From assembly GCA_020629965.1 (NCBI GenBank), contig JAHDCG010000061.1:1-35320 (forward strand): 35,320 nucleotides of DNA, in the 5' to 3' direction. The notes under the pieces are model-generated. The model was not told the origin of the DNA, did not search any database, and saw only the letters and a list, made by a program, of their open reading frames with translations. The stretch's first letter is position 1, and each line of letters starts with the position of its first letter. Shown in pieces: positions 22,827 through 31,108 of the stretch. The stretch is from Saprospiraceae bacterium. GTDB lineage: Bacteria; Bacteroidota; Bacteroidia; Chitinophagales; Saprospiraceae. A program made the translations under genes and the position numbers.

Positions 22827-24938
22827 ATGAAAAGCCTGCGTCCCGTTCCGTTTTTTCGTCTGATTTTGCCTTTTATCGGCGGCATTTTGTGCGCGATGTA
22901 TGCGGGCGTAAAAGTGGAATTTCTGCTGTGGACGTTGCCGATTATTTTCGTTATTTCTATTTTAATTTCTCGCCTTAAAGGTCACTTTTCCAAACGTTGG
23001 ATGTACGGCGTGCTCCTGACTTTGCTCTTTTTTCTCTTAGGTTTTATCCGCTACAATCAGACCTACGAATTAAACTCCGCACAGCATTTTTCTCATCAAA
23101 TTCTCTCCAAAACCTCGGTATTTGAAGCGGAAATAACCGACATGCCCGTCGTGAAAAACGAGCGGCTAAAGGTGCAATTAAAAATCCTCAAAACGGGAAG
23201 TGAAAATAAAGAGTCCGTACCCGCAGACGGCAACCTTTTAGCCTACCTCGACCTCGACTCTCTCAGCCAAAATCTCTCCTACGGCGACCGCATATTCTTC
23301 CGAGGAAAACCGACGCAAATCAGACTTCCGGGTAATCCCGTTGCTTTTGATTATCGAAAATATCTGCACACGCAAAATATTCATTATCAACTGTTTATCT
23401 CGGAAAGCGATTGGGTGAAAAGTGCCGAAACCGGCGGTTATTACGTGCAGCGACAAGCATTTAAAATGCGGAAAAAATTTCTCAAAATATTGCGAAAATA
23501 CTTGTCCGACAGCGAGACTTTTTCTGTCGGTTCGGCTCTGATTTTAGGCTATAAAGACGAAATGAATGAAGACATCCGCACCGCTTACGCGCAGACCGGG
23601 GCGATGCACGTTTTGGCGGTTTCGGGTCTGCACGTCGGTCTGATTTATTTGATAATTTCCAAGCTTTTCGACCTGCTTTTCGGCACTTATCGCCGTAAAA
23701 TGCGCTTCATTAAAGCCCTCACCTGCCTCTTCGGTTTGTGGCTTTTTGCGATGCTGACCGGTATGTCGCCCTCGGTCATGCGCGCCTCCGTAATGTTTTC
23801 GGTCATCATCGTCGCCGGTTTGGTGCGGCGTAATAATCGGATTTATAACTCGCTTTGTATCTCCGCCCTTTTTCTGCTGTTACTCAATCCGTTCATGCTC
23901 TTGAGCGTCGGATTTCAACTTTCCTATCTTGCCGTCACGGGTATCGTTTACTTTCAGCCGAGGATTTATGCTTTGTTGATTTGTGAAAATAAATTTGCCG
24001 ACTTTCTTTGGCAGTTGTGTTCGGTTTCGATTGCCGCGCAGTTGGTGACTCTGCCTTTGAGTCTGTATTATTTTCATCAATTTCCGGTTTACTTTTGGGC
24101 ATCGGGTTTGGTGGTCGTGCCGGCTGCTTCGCTGATTTTGAGCGGCGGTTTGCTGTTATTTTTCTTTGAAACGCTGTTTTCTGCTTTTGCGCCTTTCATT
24201 GCTGCGGCAATCGGTTTTCTGCTCTATTGGCTCATTTTTACCGTAAATTTTTGCATTAAAGCCCTGCAAATTATTCCCGGCAGCGTCATTGAGGGAATAT
24301 GGATTTCCGCTTTTATGATGTTCATTTTATACGTCATCATGCTTTTTCTCGTCAAAGGCATCAACACCCGCAAAGGAAAATACCTCACGGCAGGAACGGC
24401 AATTTTAGCTTTGGTTTTCATCCTGACGGCGTTTGAAAAAAGTAAGTTTATCAACAATCGGCAGATAATAGTGTACGATGTTTACAAAAATTCGCTGATA
24501 GATTTTATGGGTAACGGGACATCTTACTCCTTGATTAGCAATGACTTAAAAGAAAAAAGCTACGGTTTTGCCGTGAAAAATTATCATTATGCACAGGATG
24601 TGAATAAGTCCGAAGTTGTCAACATCGACATCTCCGATTATAATTCTCCTGCTCTTTTTGTGAAGGAAAATTTCGTACAATTTTTTGACAAAAAACTCTA
24701 TCTGCTTGACAAAATGCCGCAGGGAAATAAAAAGCAAATCGACCTTGATTTCCTTATCGTGCGCAATAACCCTTACTTGAATTTGGAAGAAGTCGGAAAA
24801 TATTTTCGCTGCGATAAGATAATTTTCGATAACTCCAACAGCCGTTATAAAGTCGAGGATTGGAAAAAATATTGTGAGGAAAATGCAATAGATTATCACG
24901 TCGTTTCGGAGAGCGGCGCGTGGATTTTTAAATTCTAA
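22827..24938 (+). CDS. comEC: ComEC/Rec2 family competence protein
   Basis: 703 residues. Several N-terminal membrane helices lead into a periplasmic DUF4131/OB-like domain (about 60-200; VFEAEITDMPVVKNERLKVQLKIL). The Competence domain follows (about 225-500) with ALILGYKDEMNEDIRTAYAQTGAMHVLAVSGLHVGLIY, MLTGMSPSVMRASVMF and VGFQLSYLAVTGI. ComEC forms the inner-membrane channel for single-stranded DNA. The C-terminal 180 residues show no HxHxDH, so the metallo-beta-lactamase nuclease domain seen in Gram-positive ComEC is absent or degenerate, as is usual in this phylum. It is 5 bp from dprA and 43 bp from the ComEA-like gene. Confidence 0.93.
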   Translation: MKSLRPVPFFRLILPFIGGILCAMYAGVKVEFLLWTLPIIFVISILISRLKGHFSKRWMYGVLLTLLFFLLGFIRYNQTYELNSAQHFSHQILSKTSVFEAEITDMPVVKNERLKVQLKILKTGSENKESVPADGNLLAYLDLDSLSQNLSYGDRIFFRGKPTQIRLPGNPVAFDYRKYLHTQNIHYQLFISESDWVKSAETGGYYVQRQAFKMRKKFLKILRKYLSDSETFSVGSALILGYKDEMNEDIRTAYAQTGAMHVLAVSGLHVGLIYLIISKLFDLLFGTYRRKMRFIKALTCLFGLWLFAMLTGMSPSVMRASVMFSVIIVAGLVRRNNRIYNSLCISALFLLLLNPFMLLSVGFQLSYLAVTGIVYFQPRIYALLICENKFADFLWQLCSVSIAAQLVTLPLSLYYFHQFPVYFWASGLVVVPAASLILSGGLLLFFFETLFSAFAPFIAAAIGFLLYWLIFTVNFCIKALQIIPGSVIEGIWISAFMMFILYVIMLFLVKGINTRKGKYLTAGTAILALVFILTAFEKSKFINNRQIIVYDVYKNSLIDFMGNGTSYSLISNDLKEKSYGFAVKNYHYAQDVNKSEVVNIDISDYNSPALFVKENFVQFFDKKLYLLDKMPQGNKKQIDLDFLIVRNNPYLNLEEVGKYFRCDKIIFDNSNSRYKVEDWKKYCEENAIDYHVVSESGAWIFKF

Positions 24939-24943
24939 AAAGC

Positions 24944-25888
24944 ATGAAACAACAGTCTGCGGAATATTTTGCTTGGTTTAAATTCTTGTACGTCGAGGGC
25001 TTGAATACGGCAGCCCGCCGATTGATTTACAAGGCGATTTGTGAAAAAAAAATTACGATAGAAGAACTGTTTGTTATCACAGATTTTGAGTTTCGAGAGA
25101 TTTTTTCGGAGTTCGGAACGGAAGATTTTCCCGCCTTGTCCGTCCAAAATTTTCGCGCGACCAACACCAAAAAAATTCAGACCAAATTCGAAGACCTTTA
25201 CGAAGATACTTTTTTCATCCCGCTCGTTTCGCCTTATTATCCGCGCCGCATCCGCCAAAGATTGGGTCCCGCCGCACCGCCCGCTTTTTTCGGTCGCGGT
25301 CATTTGCCTTTAATAAATGTCAGACACATTGCCGTCATCGGCTCCGAAGCTGCGGATGAAAAAGAAATAAAATTGACGTGGCGATTGTGTACTCATTTTG
25401 CGCGTATGGGCTACGATGTTTTGTCGAACCACTCGTGGGGCGTTTCCGAACACGCACATAAATCCGCCTTAGTTGCCGACGGCACTACGACCGGTTTGAT
25501 TGCCTGCGGTTTTAACGATTTTTGGGTGCGCACCAATATTCAAAAACGCGGTTACGAAGTAAATTCCCTTTTTATCTCTGCCGTTTTACCCAACAAACTT
25601 TTCACGAAAAAAACCATACAAGAGCGCGCAAAACTGCTCGTCGCTTGGGCGGAAGCCGTGGTCGTGGTCAAGTCCGATTATTTTAAAGACGAAAATACCG
25701 ACGCGCACGGACACATTGCCGCCGCGCGTTATGCCCTCGAAAATAATATTCCCGTTTTTATTCCGCACAAAAAACTCGTCAATCGCTACTCTCTCGGCAA
25801 TGCCGAGTTGTCCGTCGCCGGCGCAATCGAATTTACCCACCCGCGTGAAATCACCGCATTTTTATACCACCGCAGCAAACCGGCGTAA
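24944..25888 (+). CDS. Divergent DprA/Smf-like DNA-processing protein
   Basis: 314 residues. The N-terminal helical part (WFKFLYVEGLNTAARRLI) is followed by YYPRRIRQRLGPAAPPAFFGRGHLPLIN, which matches the YPxxLRxIxDPPxxLFxRG approach of DprA. A Rossmann-like domain (about 127-290) then has HIAVIGSEAADEKE, YDVLSNHSWGVSEHAHKSALVADGTTTGLIACGF. DprA loads RecA on incoming single strands. Key DprA signatures are altered: GSR becomes GSE, SGxARGID becomes SNHSWGVSE, and GGTT becomes DGTT. Its place right after comEC supports a transformation role. A generic SLOG-fold nucleotide-binding protein is the alternative. Confidence 0.78.
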   Translation: MKQQSAEYFAWFKFLYVEGLNTAARRLIYKAICEKKITIEELFVITDFEFREIFSEFGTEDFPALSVQNFRATNTKKIQTKFEDLYEDTFFIPLVSPYYPRRIRQRLGPAAPPAFFGRGHLPLINVRHIAVIGSEAADEKEIKLTWRLCTHFARMGYDVLSNHSWGVSEHAHKSALVADGTTTGLIACGFNDFWVRTNIQKRGYEVNSLFISAVLPNKLFTKKTIQERAKLLVAWAEAVVVVKSDYFKDENTDAHGHIAAARYALENNIPVFIPHKKLVNRYSLGNAELSVAGAIEFTHPREITAFLYHRSKPA

Positions 25889-25975
25889 TATTAGCTTTTA
25901 AGATAATTTGAATTTACTGAACGATTCGCAGCATCGACTTTATCCGATAGGCTGTTTTGAATTTTTACAAAAATA

Positions 25976-26004
25976 GCAGGTCCCGACTTCAGTCGGGACG
26001 CTGC
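25976..26004. repeat. REP-like hairpin before thrA
   Basis: GTCCCGACT (25980-25988), TC, AGTCGGGAC (25991-25999) form a perfect 9-bp stem, with GCAG and CTGC extending it at the base after a two-base mismatch. There is no T-tract. It probably belongs to a dispersed palindrome family. It also separates the dprA and thr transcripts. Confidence 0.6.
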
Positions 26005-26077
26005 GATGCTCACAAATCTCGAATTTAGAAAACGGTTTTAACTCAATTTGAAACCGCAGATTCACTTGACAAAATTT

Positions 26078-26085
26078 TACTTTTG
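26078..26085 (+). promoter_or_regulatory. -7 box of the thr operon
   Basis: TACTTTTG matches TAnnTTTG and sits 86 bases before the thrA ATG. The nearest TTTG (26047-26050) is 27 bases up, longer than consensus. No Thr- or Ile-rich leader peptide was found in 25889-26170, so E. coli-type attenuation is not supported. Confidence 0.5.
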
Positions 26086-26170
26086 TCGCACATATTAAAT
26101 CCTTCGATAATTTAACTTTGAAGGAATTTTTTCGTAAGAAATCCCAAGATACATCACGTAAAAAGTAAAA

Positions 26171-28627
26171 ATGAGAGTATTAAAATTCGGCGGCTCTTCG
26201 GTAGCCAAGCCTGAACGCATCGAAGGAATTATCGAAATTCTGAAAGACTACTATACACGCGGCGAAAAATTTACGGTCGTTTTTTCTGCTTTCGGCGGCG
26301 TGACGGACAGCCTCATCGACATGAGCAAACGTGCCGAAAAAGGCGACGATTCTTACTTAGATATTTTCCGCGATTTTACCGAACGCCACCAAGCTGCCGC
26401 CAAAGAACTGCTGCACGAAAACCAACTCAAGGAGGTTTTGCCGATTTTGCAAAATAACCATGAGGTACTAAAAAATTTACTCTACGGCATTTTTTTAGTC
26501 CGCGAAGCCTCGGCACGTACCATGGACTACGTGTTGAGTTTCGGAGAACGCAACTCGGCGTTTCTCATATCTCACGCGCTGACCAAACACGGTATCAATG
26601 CCTCTTACCTCGATGCGCGTCGCGTCATCAAGACCGATAAAAATTTCGGCTCGGCGATTGTCGATTTTTCGACGACCAATAAAAAAATCAAAGAACATTA
26701 TAATTCTCACCCGGAAGTGCAAATCGTCACCGGTTTTGTGGCTTCGGCCAAAGGCGGGCTGACCACTACCCTCGGGCGCGGCGGTTCCGATTATACGGCG
26801 GCGATTTTGGCGGCAGGATTGGAAGCGACGCAAATTGAAATTTGGACGGATGTGGACGGCGTACTGACTGCCGACCCGCGTAAAGTCAAAAAGGCATTCA
26901 CCATTCCGCGTATGACTTATGCCGAGGCAATGGAAATGTCGCACTTCGGCGCGAAGGTAATTTATCCGCCGACTCTGCAGCCGGCTTTGAAAAAAGGCAT
27001 TCCGATTTATATCAAAAATACTTTTAATCCTGATTTTGCCGGCACTTACATTTCGGATGAGTCCGACCGCGAAGGTCATGCGGTGAAGGGTATTTCGTCA
27101 ATTGGTCACGTGGCTTTGCTCACGCTGTCGGGCAGCGGAATGTTCGGAGTGCCGGGTACGGCGGGCAGATTGTTCGGTGCTTTGGCGCAGGCGAATATCA
27201 ACATTATTTTGATTACGCAGGGTTCTTCGGAGCATGCAATTTCTTTTGCGGTGCAACCGACGCAGGCGGAAAAAGCAAAGAAGCACGTCGAAAAAGCATT
27301 TGAATACGAACGCAGTATGGGCGTGGTGAATGATGTGAAGGTAGAAGAAAATTTGAGCGTCGTTGCCATTATCGGTGAAAATATGCGCTACCGTCCGGGT
27401 ATTTCGGGCAGACTTTTTCGGGCTTTGGGCGAAAACGGAATCAATGCCGTCGCCATTGCGCAGGGTTCGTCGGAGTTAAATGTGTCGGTTGTTATTCCGA
27501 AAACAGACGAAGCCAAAGCTTTGAACGCACTACATGAAGCCTTCTTTTTGTCGGACACCAAGGAGCTGCACATTTTCATGGTCGGTGTCGGTTTGATTGG
27601 TACGGAATTGATTCAACAAATAAAAAAGCAATCCGATTTTTTGCGCGAAAAGCGAGGTCTCGAAATTAAAGTCGTCGGTATGGCGAATACCAAAAAGATG
27701 TTATTTGTCGAAGACGGAATTGATTTGAAAAACTGGAAGAAAGATTTGACGGCGAGCGAAGTAAAATCGGATTTACCGGTTTTCATCGGTCGTATGAAAG
27801 AATTGAATTTATCGAATACGATTTTTGTCGATAACACTGCCGACCCGAAAGTCGCCGGTTACTACGAAAGCATTTTGGATAACAGCATTTCGATTTCTAC
27901 GCCGAATAAAATTGCCACCTCTTCCGGTTATTTGCAGTATCAGCGTTTGAAAAATATCGCACTCAGTCGCGGCGTACAGTTTTTATACGAAACCAACGTC
28001 GGTGCCGGATTGCCGGTGCTTTCTACTCTGACCGATCTCATCAACAGCGGCGACCGTATTTTGAAAATTGAAGGGGTGCTTTCCGGTTCACTTTCTTACA
28101 TTTTTAATTCTTTCGACGGCTCGCGGTCTTTCAGTGAAATTGTCAAAAAGGCGAAAGAAAAAGGATTTACCGAACCCGACCCGCGCACCGATTTGAACGG
28201 AATCGACGTCCGCCGAAAACTCATTATTTTAGCGCGCGAAACCGGTTTGCCGTTAGAAGCGGCCGATGTAGAAATCGAAAATATCTTACCGCAAGCCGTA
28301 CAGGACGCAAAAACGGTCGAAGCGTTTTTTACGGAATTAGAAAAGCAAGACAGTTATTTTGAAAAACTGCGCACCGAGGCGGAAGCGGAGGGAAAAAAGC
28401 TGCGCATGATCGCAAAATTGGACGGCGATAAAGCGGTCATCGGTTTGCAAGCCGTAGCGAATGAAAATCCGTTTTTCACTTTGAGCGGTAGCGATAATAT
28501 GATTGTCTTCACCACCGACCGCTACAAGGAAAGACCGCTCGTAGTACGCGGCCCGGGTGCGGGTGCGGCGGTGACGGCGGCGGGTGTTTTTGCGGAAATC
28601 ATCACAATCGGAAATTTATTGACTTAA
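26171..28627 (+). CDS. thrA: Bifunctional aspartokinase / homoserine dehydrogenase
   Basis: 818 residues. The aspartokinase domain (1 to about 300) begins MRVLKFGGSSVAKPER and has VTGFVASAKGGLTTTLGRGGSDYTAA and EIWTDVDGVLTADPR. Two ACT-type regulatory regions follow (about 310-455; GMFGVPGTAGRLFGALAQANINIILITQGSSE and its repeat GENGINAVAIAQGSSELNVS). The homoserine dehydrogenase part (460-818) has the NADP-binding MVGVGLIGTELIQQI, EGVLSGSLSYIFNSF and the catalytic-region DLNGIDVRRKL. It catalyses the first and third steps from aspartate to threonine and methionine. The ACT domains predict feedback control by threonine. It heads thrA-thrB-thrC. Confidence 0.97.
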   Translation: MRVLKFGGSSVAKPERIEGIIEILKDYYTRGEKFTVVFSAFGGVTDSLIDMSKRAEKGDDSYLDIFRDFTERHQAAAKELLHENQLKEVLPILQNNHEVLKNLLYGIFLVREASARTMDYVLSFGERNSAFLISHALTKHGINASYLDARRVIKTDKNFGSAIVDFSTTNKKIKEHYNSHPEVQIVTGFVASAKGGLTTTLGRGGSDYTAAILAAGLEATQIEIWTDVDGVLTADPRKVKKAFTIPRMTYAEAMEMSHFGAKVIYPPTLQPALKKGIPIYIKNTFNPDFAGTYISDESDREGHAVKGISSIGHVALLTLSGSGMFGVPGTAGRLFGALAQANINIILITQGSSEHAISFAVQPTQAEKAKKHVEKAFEYERSMGVVNDVKVEENLSVVAIIGENMRYRPGISGRLFRALGENGINAVAIAQGSSELNVSVVIPKTDEAKALNALHEAFFLSDTKELHIFMVGVGLIGTELIQQIKKQSDFLREKRGLEIKVVGMANTKKMLFVEDGIDLKNWKKDLTASEVKSDLPVFIGRMKELNLSNTIFVDNTADPKVAGYYESILDNSISISTPNKIATSSGYLQYQRLKNIALSRGVQFLYETNVGAGLPVLSTLTDLINSGDRILKIEGVLSGSLSYIFNSFDGSRSFSEIVKKAKEKGFTEPDPRTDLNGIDVRRKLIILARETGLPLEAADVEIENILPQAVQDAKTVEAFFTELEKQDSYFEKLRTEAEAEGKKLRMIAKLDGDKAVIGLQAVANENPFFTLSGSDNMIVFTTDRYKERPLVVRGPGAGAAVTAAGVFAEIITIGNLLT

Positions 28628-28683
28628 AGTGTTGAAATTCAGTTGGTTAAGATGAATATGTGATTATGTTTACATGTAAATAA

Positions 28684-28704
28684 CTGATTATCAGCAACTT
28701 ATAA
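28684..28704 (-). repeat. TGATAATCAG motif before thrB
   Basis: On the minus strand it reads TTATAAGTTGCTGATAATCAG, 18 of 21 bases identical to 33493-33513. It lies directly before the thrB ATG. The role is unknown; it may be a regulatory site or part of a dispersed repeat. Confidence 0.35.
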
Positions 28705-28712
28705 TATTTTTT

Positions 28713-29645
28713 ATGCGAGCAGGAATAAAGGTATTTGCTCCGGCATCCGTCGGAAATGCAGCGGTAGGCTTCGATACTATCGGTTTTTGTCTGGAAAAAC
28801 CGGGCGATGAAATCATCGCGCGTTTTTCCGATAAACCCGGTTTGCGCATTACTAAGATTAAAGGTGCGGACGGAAAATTGCCGACCGACCCGGAAAAGAA
28901 TACGGCGGGTGTGGCAGCTTTGCGCCTTTTGGAGCATTTGGGTGAAACGGGAAAAGGTATCGAATTTGAATTACATAAAAAGATGCCCTTCGGTAGCGGA
29001 CTCGGTTCGAGTGCGGCGAGTGCCGTAGCGGGTGCCATGGCGATTAACGAACTTTTTCGCCGCCCGTTGACTAAGCGCGAACTCCTACCCTTTGCGATGC
29101 AGGGTGAGCAGTTAGCTTCCGGCGGTTATCATGCAGATAATGTCGCGCCCTCGATGTTGGGCGGCATGATTGTCGTTTGTGACAATGCGACTTTGGATAT
29201 GCACAAAATGCCGATACTCATGGGTATGTACGCAACGGTTATTTATCCGCACGTAGAAATTTTGACAAAGGATGCACGCGAAATTTTGAGCGATACCATT
29301 CCGTTGAAAAAACACATCGAGCAATCCGCAAATATGGCGGGTTGGTTAATCGGCATGTTTCGCTCGGATATTGATACGTGCAGTAAATATTTGAAAGATG
29401 TCATCATCGAGCCGCAGCGCGCAAAACTCATCCCTCATTTTTACGCAGCAAAAGAAGCTGCGTTGAATGCGGGAGCAATGGGTTGCAGTATTTCGGGTGC
29501 GGGTCCTTCAATTTTTGCTTTGAGTAAAAATAGTTTGATTGCCGAGGATGTAGGAAATGCTATGCAGAAAATTTACCATGATGCTAAAATAGAAAGCACG
29601 GTCTATGTGTCAGGCATCAATCACGAAGGCGCGGTGCTACGCTAA
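28713..29645 (+). CDS. thrB: Homoserine kinase
   Basis: 310 residues, typical GHMP kinase. It opens KVFAPASVGNAAVGFDTIGF (substrate side), carries the ATP-binding motif MPFGSGLGSSAASAVAG (91-107) and ends with the third motif MGCSISGAGPSIFAL. It phosphorylates homoserine to O-phosphohomoserine, the substrate of the next enzyme. It lies 85 bp after thrA and 17 bp before thrC on the same strand, so all three are probably one operon. The ATG at 28713 gives the expected N-terminus. Confidence 0.97.
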   Translation: MRAGIKVFAPASVGNAAVGFDTIGFCLEKPGDEIIARFSDKPGLRITKIKGADGKLPTDPEKNTAGVAALRLLEHLGETGKGIEFELHKKMPFGSGLGSSAASAVAGAMAINELFRRPLTKRELLPFAMQGEQLASGGYHADNVAPSMLGGMIVVCDNATLDMHKMPILMGMYATVIYPHVEILTKDAREILSDTIPLKKHIEQSANMAGWLIGMFRSDIDTCSKYLKDVIIEPQRAKLIPHFYAAKEAALNAGAMGCSISGAGPSIFALSKNSLIAEDVGNAMQKIYHDAKIESTVYVSGINHEGAVLR

Positions 29646-29662
29646 AAAATAAAAAATAATTC

Positions 29663-30961
29663 ATGATACTATACTCAACCAAAAACAGAGAAAATACTGC
29701 TGATTTAAAAACGGCGGTAATGAAAGGCTTACCCGACGATAACGGTCTGTATATGCCGAGCGAAATACCGCAACTACCGCAGGAATTTTTAGACAATTTA
29801 AGCGATTTTTCTTTTCAGGAAATCGCTTTTACTGTTTCTAAGCATCTGCTGCAAGGTGCAATACCCGAGGAGGAATTACAGAAAATCATTGAAAACAGCA
29901 TCACATTTCCCGCGCCCGTAGTTTCGCTCGACGACAAAATGTCCGTTTTAGAATTATTTCACGGCCCTTCTTTAGCTTTTAAAGATTTCGGTGCGCGTTT
30001 TATGTCGCAGTTGATGAGTTATTTTAACCGTGAAGAAGAGAAGGAGTTAGTTATTTTGGTAGCGACATCGGGAGATACAGGCGGCGCGGTTGCTGCGGGA
30101 TTCTACAAAACTCCGGGTATCAAAGTCGTTATCCTCTACCCTTCGGGCAAAGTCAGTCATTTGCAGGAAAAACAATTGACTACTTTAGGTTATAATATTA
30201 CTGCTTTAGAAGTGGACGGAACCTTTGATGACTGTCAAGCATTGGTGAAAAAAGCATTTTTGGATAGGGAATTGAATGAAAAAATCAGGTTGAGTTCCGC
30301 TAATTCTATCAACATTGCGCGTTTAATTCCACAATCCTTTTACTATTTTGAGGCTTTTAAGCAGTTGAAAAATAAGGAAAACGTAGTATTTTGTATTCCT
30401 TCGGGCAACTTTGGTAACTTGACCGCAGGCATTTTGGCTAAAAAAATGGGCTTACCCGTACATCAATTCATTGCTGCTACCAACGCAAATGATATTGTTC
30501 CGAGTTATTTAAAGTCAGGAAAGTACGAACCGCGCCCTTCCGTACCTACCTTGAGTAATGCTATGGATGTCGGGAGTCCTTCTAACTTTGCCCGCATGAA
30601 TAATCTGTATAGTTCCACGTGGAACATTATGAAGGATGACATTCAAGGCTTTGCTTATGACGATGCGACGACTGAAAAGGCAGTTTTGGAAGTTAAAAAT
30701 AAATTCAATTACACGATCGACCCGCACGGCGCAGTAGGCTATTTAGCCTTAAAAGAGTACCAAAACGACTATCCAAATACGCACGGAGTCATTTTAGAAA
30801 CGGCGCATCCTGCTAAATTTTTGCCCGATGTCGAGCGAATTTTGGGTAGAAAGATAGAAGTACCGCAACGATTGGCTGAATTATCCGATAAAAAAAAGGA
30901 GTCAATCGAATGCAATACCGAATACAAACCCTTTAAAGAGTGGCTTTTGAGCCATCATTAA
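29663..30961 (+). CDS. thrC: Threonine synthase
   Basis: 432 residues, the long PLP-dependent type (TS of E. coli and fungi). N-terminal MILYSTKNRENTADLKTAVMKGLPDDNGLYMP. The PLP lysine is K107 in GPSLAFKDFGARF, followed by VATSGDTGGAVAAGF (phosphate loop) and later IPSGNFGNLTAGILAKKMGLP. It converts O-phosphohomoserine to threonine. Last gene of the thr operon, with a terminator directly after. A parS-like palindrome lies within the coding region at 30612-30626, encoding SSTWNI at residues 317-322. Confidence 0.97.
   Translation: MILYSTKNRENTADLKTAVMKGLPDDNGLYMPSEIPQLPQEFLDNLSDFSFQEIAFTVSKHLLQGAIPEEELQKIIENSITFPAPVVSLDDKMSVLELFHGPSLAFKDFGARFMSQLMSYFNREEEKELVILVATSGDTGGAVAAGFYKTPGIKVVILYPSGKVSHLQEKQLTTLGYNITALEVDGTFDDCQALVKKAFLDRELNEKIRLSSANSINIARLIPQSFYYFEAFKQLKNKENVVFCIPSGNFGNLTAGILAKKMGLPVHQFIAATNANDIVPSYLKSGKYEPRPSVPTLSNAMDVGSPSNFARMNNLYSSTWNIMKDDIQGFAYDDATTEKAVLEVKNKFNYTIDPHGAVGYLALKEYQNDYPNTHGVILETAHPAKFLPDVERILGRKIEVPQRLAELSDKKKESIECNTEYKPFKEWLLSHH
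30612..30626. promoter_or_regulatory. parS: parS-like site inside thrC
   Basis: GTTCCACGTGGAAC (30612-30625) plus a following A: 15 of 16 bases of the palindrome TGTTCCACGTGGAACA. The core CACGTG with flanking GTTYC/GRAAC is the chromosomal ParB-binding site. It lies 385 bp from a perfect copy. Confidence 0.75.
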
Positions 30962-30964
30962 ATG

Positions 30965-30994
30965 AAAAAGCTGCTTATATGAGCAGCTTTTTTT
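30965..30994 (+). terminator. Terminator of the thr operon
   Basis: AAAAAGCTGCT (30965-30975) pairs with AGCAGCTTTTT (30982-30992) over a 6-base loop, ending in seven T. It starts three bases after the thrC stop codon. Confidence 0.9.
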
Positions 30995-30995
30995 A

Positions 30996-31011
30996 TGTTC
31001 CACGTGGAACA
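30996..31011. promoter_or_regulatory. parS: parS site, perfect 16-bp palindrome
   Basis: TGTTCCACGTGGAACA is fully palindromic and matches the chromosomal parS consensus TGTTTCACGTGAAACA except for the symmetric T-to-C/A-to-G change, a known variant position. ParB binds such sites, loads as a CTP-dependent clamp, spreads, and recruits SMC for origin segregation. It lies between the thr terminator and the M1 peptidase promoter, 15 kb from the putative oriC. parA and parB are not in the window. Confidence 0.85.
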
Positions 31012-31058
31012 GGTGCTCAAATATCGGTTGGAAGACGACTTATGTAACCTTAAATCAC

Positions 31059-31066
31059 TAACTTTG
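31059..31066 (+). promoter_or_regulatory. -7 box of the M1 peptidase gene
   Basis: TAACTTTG fits TAnnTTTG and lies 43 bases before the ATG at 31109, giving a leader of about 35 bases. A -33 element at normal distance is not obvious. Confidence 0.45.
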
Positions 31067-31108
31067 GACACTCATTTTAATCACTCACATTACAATATTC
31101 ATCAAAAA

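Noticed and set aside
25889-26170. Threonine attenuator or riboswitch before thrA
   Set aside because: No leader peptide with Thr/Ile runs and no terminator/antiterminator pair; only a REP-like hairpin without a T-tract.
30995-31108. Upstream start of the M1 peptidase at 30995
   Set aside because: It would translate the parS palindrome (MFHVEQ) and bury the signal peptide 38 residues in.
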